Assembly (NCBI GenBank): GCA_043803805.1
Contig: JAZDJP010000019.1
Span: 1 to 8,171 of the forward strand
Origin: JAZDJP01 sp043803805
GTDB lineage: Bacteria > Planctomycetota > JAZDJP01
Reading direction: 5' to 3'
DNA length: 8,171 nucleotides
In this document: piece by piece, positions 5,850 through 8,171 of the stretch
Layout: every line of letters begins with the position of its first letter
Position numbering within the stretch: the stretch's first letter is position 1
The notes under the pieces: model-generated
The model's database searches: none
Seen by the model: only the letters and a program-made list of their open reading frames with translations
Told to the model about the DNA's origin: nothing
Made by a program: the position numbers and the translations under genes

Positions 5850-6328
5850 TCCACGCACAGGCGGGCGTAGGGAATCGCCTTGAGGCGCGCCTTCGGAACG
5901 TTCTTCTGGCATCCTTCACAGACTCCGAAGGTGTTGTTGCGAATGCGTTCGAGAGCCAGGTCAATGTCGCGAAGCTCCTCCTCCTCGTTCTGAATGATGC
6001 CGAGGAGAAACTCCTGCTCGAAACTCTCGCTGCTCGTGTCGGCGGGATGCTCGTAGCGGACGACCCGGTCGCCCTCGAAACCCTTGAGCGCCCCCTCTTT
6101 CATCTGGTCGCGGTCGCCGGAAATGATCCGGCGGCGGGCCAGGAGCAACTCCTTGAACTTCTTCCGCTCTTCCGCGCTCAACGGGCCCTTGGGCATCTTC
6201 GGAGGCGGCGCCAGGACGATCGTCACCGGCTTGATCCCCCGGGCGCCCTTCGCCGGCTTGGCCGACTTGACCGGTTTGGCCGTCTTCTTCGCCTTCGCTT
6301 TCACGACTGTTTTCTTCGCGGTAGCCAT
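5807..6328 (-). CDS. TraR/DksA-type C4 zinc-finger protein with basic N-terminal tail
   Basis: Proteins of this family bind the secondary channel of RNA polymerase and alter promoter choice, often together with ppGpp. The 173-residue product has three parts. Residues 2-34 form a Lys/Ala/Pro-rich tail (AKKTVVKAKAKKTAKPVK and so on) like histone-H1-type tails. Residues about 50-130 form a helical hairpin, with HPADTSSESFEQEF at the turn and EEELRDIDLALERI in the second helix. Residues 137-161 form an intact zinc finger, CEGC-17-CVEC (Cys137, 140, 158, 161). The turn keeps one Asp (97) but not the DxxDxA tip of E. coli DksA, so its exact activity is uncertain. The ATG at 6328 is chosen over upstream in-frame Met codons because the basic tail starts there and the predicted promoter lies just before it. 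It is the first gene of the minus-strand operon. Confidence 0.88.
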   Translation of the reverse strand: MATAKKTVVKAKAKKTAKPVKSAKPAKGARGIKPVTIVLAPPPKMPKGPLSAEERKKFKELLLARRRIISGDRDQMKEGALKGFEGDRVVRYEHPADTSSESFEQEFLLGIIQNEEEELRDIDLALERIRNNTFGVCEGCQKNVPKARLKAIPYARLCVECKRKEEGGEGPAN

Positions 6329-6339
6329 ATTGGCGCCCC

Positions 6340-6366
6340 ATTCTACCGACGAATGAAAACAGTCAA
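6340..6366 (-). promoter_or_regulatory. Predicted sigma-70-type promoter of the minus-strand operon
   Basis: On the minus strand TTGACT (6366-6361) is followed by a 15-nt spacer and TAGAAT (6345-6340). Each box matches 5 of 6 consensus bases, but the spacer is 2 nt shorter than ideal. Transcription would start about 4-5 nt before the ATG at 6328, giving almost no leader. Confidence 0.45.
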
Positions 6367-6374
6367 GCATAAAC

Positions 6375-6403
6375 ATGCCATTTAAAAAAATATTTCCTAT
6401 AAT
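6375..6403 (+). promoter_or_regulatory. Predicted sigma-70-type promoter of the UbiA-like gene
   Basis: ATGCCA (6375-6380, 4 of 6 matches to TTGACA), a 17-nt AT-rich spacer and a perfect TATAAT (6398-6403). The ATG at 6411 lies 7 nt after the -10 box, so the transcript should begin at or next to the start codon. This promoter lies back to back with the minus-strand one. Confidence 0.55.
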
Positions 6404-6410
6404 AACCCCC

Positions 6411-7394
6411 ATGTCGACAAGCGGTTATGTTCTGCGTTCGCGGCTCAAGGACTACGTTGCGCTTGTCCGGCCCGCCGCGCTCATCACAGCCGTCGGAGAT
6501 CCGATTGCCGGTTTTTTCCTCCCCCTCCAATTCATTTTTGAATTCCCTTCCCCCGACGCGTTTGTGGCGGGGATTCTTCCGCCGATTCTCTCTTCCCTCT
6601 GTCTTTATGCCGGTGGTCTCGTTCTGAATGATGTCGCGGATGCGCCCCGTGATAAAACCCTGCATCCCGACCGCCCCATTCCGTCAGGTCGGATCTCACG
6701 GACCGGGGCCGCCCTGTTCGGCGTTGCCCTTATCGCGTCCGGGATTCTGATCGCCACGATGTCCGGCCGAAAGACCGCCGGAGTGGCCGGCCTTCTGGCC
6801 ATATCCATTCTCCTCTACGCTTTCGGAAAAAACGAAAGCCCCAACCTCGGCACGGGCCTGATGGGCCTTTGCCGAGCACTGAATATGTTTCTGGGCGGCA
6901 TGGCGGCAGTGAGCATGCCCCATCCCCACATGATGTTTACATATGTCGGCTTCTCCCCGTTTTTTTTCGACGTCTTCATGCTTTTACCGTTCGCCTTGTC
7001 CCTGTTTTGGTACACGATGGGCGTCACCACCATCAGTCTGCTCGAGGAAAAATTTCGAATGGCCGGACTCGTCCTCGGCGCTGTTGAAATCCTGATGGGA
7101 CTCATTTTCTCCCCCATGACATACAAGATATATTACCCGTCCCAACCCGCCTTCGCCGCGATCGGATGTTTTGCCATACTCGCCATGATTCACGGCCGGC
7201 ATGCATGGATTCTAGCCAGAAGCCGTTGTTCTTCTCTGGTTCACCCCTGGACATCCGCGGGAGTGAGCGGCATTCTGCTGATCGACGCCGCCTTTGTCTT
7301 CCGTGTCGGCTTTTTCAACCCCGGGATCCTCCTTCTGGCGCTCTGGCTCGTTTCCGTTATAATCGCCCGCCTCATGAAACACGGCGGAGAATGA
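6411..7394 (+). CDS. UbiA-superfamily prenyltransferase-like membrane protein
   Basis: UbiA-type enzymes attach prenyl chains to aromatic or other acceptors inside the membrane. The 327-residue product is strongly hydrophobic, with about eight or nine helices. After VRPAALITAVGD it carries the first Asp-rich motif NDVADAPRDKTLHPDRPIPSG (Asn73, Asp74, Asp77, Asp81), which binds Mg-diphosphate. GLCRALNMFLGG (142-153) is also family-like. The usual second Asp-rich motif is missing: at 201-215 there is YTMGVTTISLLEEKF, with only a Glu pair. This resembles, from memory, the EboC-like branch, which has a GVTxISRxE pattern. That branch has no settled substrate known to me. I chose the ATG at 6411 because an upstream ATG at 6375 overlaps the predicted -35 box. 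Base composition is a little less GC-rich than in the minus-strand genes. It is followed 10 nt later by the small TPR-like gene. Confidence 0.85.
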   Translation: MSTSGYVLRSRLKDYVALVRPAALITAVGDPIAGFFLPLQFIFEFPSPDAFVAGILPPILSSLCLYAGGLVLNDVADAPRDKTLHPDRPIPSGRISRTGAALFGVALIASGILIATMSGRKTAGVAGLLAISILLYAFGKNESPNLGTGLMGLCRALNMFLGGMAAVSMPHPHMMFTYVGFSPFFFDVFMLLPFALSLFWYTMGVTTISLLEEKFRMAGLVLGAVEILMGLIFSPMTYKIYYPSQPAFAAIGCFAILAMIHGRHAWILARSRCSSLVHPWTSAGVSGILLIDAAFVFRVGFFNPGILLLALWLVSVIIARLMKHGGE

Positions 7395-7404
7395 TCAGAC
7401 TCGC

Positions 7405-7893
7405 ATGAACATCCTCGCGATTCTCCTGTCCCTCATCTTCCCCGGCGGCGGGCAGTTGATTTTCCGGAGAGAACTCGCCGGGGCGCTTCTGGCCATCCCC
7501 TTCTACGCCCTCGCCATCCCGGCCGTTGCCCAGGAGGCAAACGTTGCGGCGTTTCCCGTTTCGTCGCGCCTCCTCGAGGCCGCCGCGGCCCTGGTGTGGC
7601 TGGCGGCGCTGGCGCACACCGCGGCGATTGTCGTCCGGCGGTCGAGCCGCCGCCGCGGGGAGGAACGCGACCGCCTCTTCGCCAAGGCCCAGGACCTCTA
7701 CCTGAAAAACGATCTTCCCGAAACCGCCGGCCGCCTCGCCGAAATTCTCCGCTCCGACCCCGCCGACGCCGACGCCTGGCAGTTCCTGGCCAGCGTCCGC
7801 GAAAAGCAGAACCGCCCGAAGGACGCCCGGAAGGCCCTCGAAAACCGCCGGTATTTCGATGTGAAAGGGAAATGGCGGATGATGGACGCGTAA
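7405..7893 (+). CDS. Small membrane-anchored protein with TPR-like C-terminus
   Basis: I do not recognise this 162-residue protein as a named family. The N-terminus has a hydrophobic stretch with a PGGGQ motif (5-17), a helix at about 24-43 and another at 55-77, followed by a basic stop-transfer patch (RRSSRRRGEER, 78-88). The cytoplasmic tail from about 89 to 148 has the spacing and residues of one to two tetratricopeptide repeats (AKAQDLYLKNDLPETAGRL, then DADAWQFLASVREKQNRPKD). TPR tails usually mediate protein-protein contacts. The PGGGQ opening recalls small two-helix proteins with PGLGQ-type motifs. It starts 10 nt after the UbiA-like gene without a strong ribosome binding site, so the two are probably co-transcribed and coupled. 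It might assist the upstream membrane enzyme, but that is only an inference from position. Confidence 0.75.
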   Translation: MNILAILLSLIFPGGGQLIFRRELAGALLAIPFYALAIPAVAQEANVAAFPVSSRLLEAAAALVWLAALAHTAAIVVRRSSRRRGEERDRLFAKAQDLYLKNDLPETAGRLAEILRSDPADADAWQFLASVREKQNRPKDARKALENRRYFDVKGKWRMMDA

Positions 7894-7903
7894 GACCGCG
7901 AAA

Positions 7904-7927
7904 AGTTCAAGAGTTCAGGAGTTCGCA
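7904..7927. repeat. Octamer array AGTTCNNN (3 copies)
   Basis: AGTTC begins at 7904, 7912 and 7920, exactly 8 nt apart. It lies just past the stop codon of the TPR-like gene and follows the same core-plus-variable-spacer design as the GACTC array at 353-392. Confidence 0.75.
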
Positions 7928-7948
7928 GAAATACCGCAGGGAAAGCGG

Positions 7949-7976
7949 TCAGCGATCAGCCGTCAGCAATCAGCCG
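7949..7976. repeat. Heptamer array TCAGCNN (4 copies)
   Basis: TCAGC begins at 7949, 7956, 7963 and 7970, exactly 7 nt apart, separated by GA, CG and AA. It lies between the two convergent genes and ends 12 bases before the stop codon of the partial gene on the right. Confidence 0.8.
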
Positions 7977-7987
7977 GGATACGGATT

Positions 7988-8170
7988 TCATTGTCCGCTT
8001 TTTATCCTGGAGAAAACACTCGAATTACTGAACGACAGTGTAATCGAAGAATCATTTTCTCCGGCCAAGTCGACAAACGCCCCGCCGCGATCCTTCATGA
8101 TCCAGTATCTCTTTATTCGGGACATGGGGAAAATGCTCACGCCCATAACCAGTAGCATCGGCCAGAAATT
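7988..8170 (-). CDS. C-terminal end of an unrecognised minus-strand protein, partial
   Basis: From the right edge one minus-strand frame stays open for 60 residues and ends in TGA at 7990-7988. It begins NFWPMLLVMGVSIFPM, a hydrophobic segment, followed by a basic patch (SRIKRYW) and a soluble tail (MKDRGGAFVDLAGENDSSI). This reads like the last membrane helix and tail of a real protein, but I do not recognise the family. The stretch is noticeably less GC-rich than the rest of the window. A plus-strand frame is also open here, so the assignment is moderate. The gene would converge on the TPR-like gene. Confidence 0.45.
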   Translation of the reverse strand, partial: NFWPMLLVMGVSIFPMSRIKRYWIMKDRGGAFVDLAGENDSSITLSFSNSSVFSRIKSGQ

Positions 8171-8171
8171 C

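Noticed and set aside
6375..6410. Upstream ATG for the UbiA-like protein
   Set aside because: It coincides with the predicted -35 box, and the 12 extra residues look like translated promoter (Lys/Phe/Ile from the AT-rich spacer).
7934..7948. CCGC-loop-GCGG hairpin as a terminator for the plus-strand pair
   Set aside because: The stem is only 4 bp and no T-run follows it.
7975..8171. Plus-strand open frame at the right edge
   Set aside because: It has no start codon until about 8097 and no ribosome binding site. The minus frame has a more protein-like pattern (membrane helix, basic patch, soluble tail and a stop), so it was preferred.

Overview
The window is GC-rich and densely packed, as expected of a free-living Gram-negative-type bacterium. 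A lipoprotein signal peptidase and a TraR/DksA-type C4 zinc-finger protein with a Lys/Ala-rich tail sit next to each other. Together with intergenic heptamer and octamer microrepeats, this reminds me of genomes assembled from the Planctomycetota/Verrucomicrobiota/Omnitrophota neighbourhood. That placement is impressionistic, because there is no rRNA or marker gene here to test it.

Layout. Positions 1-177 hold the start of a minus-strand gene that runs off the left edge, probably a membrane transporter. Positions 178-481 are non-coding and rich in repeats: a G13 run, a 20-bp-arm palindrome, and four short tandem arrays with exact 7- or 8-nt periods. From 6328 down to 482 six minus-strand genes follow in close order: a TraR/DksA-like protein, lspA, cbiM (with a C-terminal PDGLE domain), cbiQ, cbiO and a phosphoketolase (xfp). 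The first three junctions overlap or are very short and look translationally coupled. A weak hairpin plus T-run lies between cbiO and xfp, so xfp may be partly uncoupled.

At 6329-6410 an AT-rich divergent promoter region separates this group from a plus-strand pair: a UbiA-superfamily prenyltransferase-like protein and a small membrane-anchored protein with a TPR-like tail. The plus-strand promoter has a perfect TATAAT only 7 nt before the most likely ATG, which predicts a leaderless mRNA. After 7893 come two more microrepeat arrays. The last ~185 bases probably hold the C-terminal end of an unrecognised minus-strand gene.

How the genes fit together. CbiM-PDGLE, CbiQ and CbiO make a complete ECF-type cobalt or nickel importer: substrate-specificity subunit, transmembrane coupling subunit and ATPase. 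LspA matures lipoproteins. The DksA-like protein probably tunes RNA polymerase. Phosphoketolase splits xylulose-5-P or fructose-6-P to acetyl-phosphate. No single pathway joins them, so this looks like a housekeeping operon that has picked up a metal importer and a carbon-metabolism gene. I see no clearly new defence, mobile or biosynthetic system. The most unusual signals are the exactly spaced, core-switching microrepeats, the leaderless divergent promoters, and a UbiA-like protein whose second Asp-rich motif appears to be missing.
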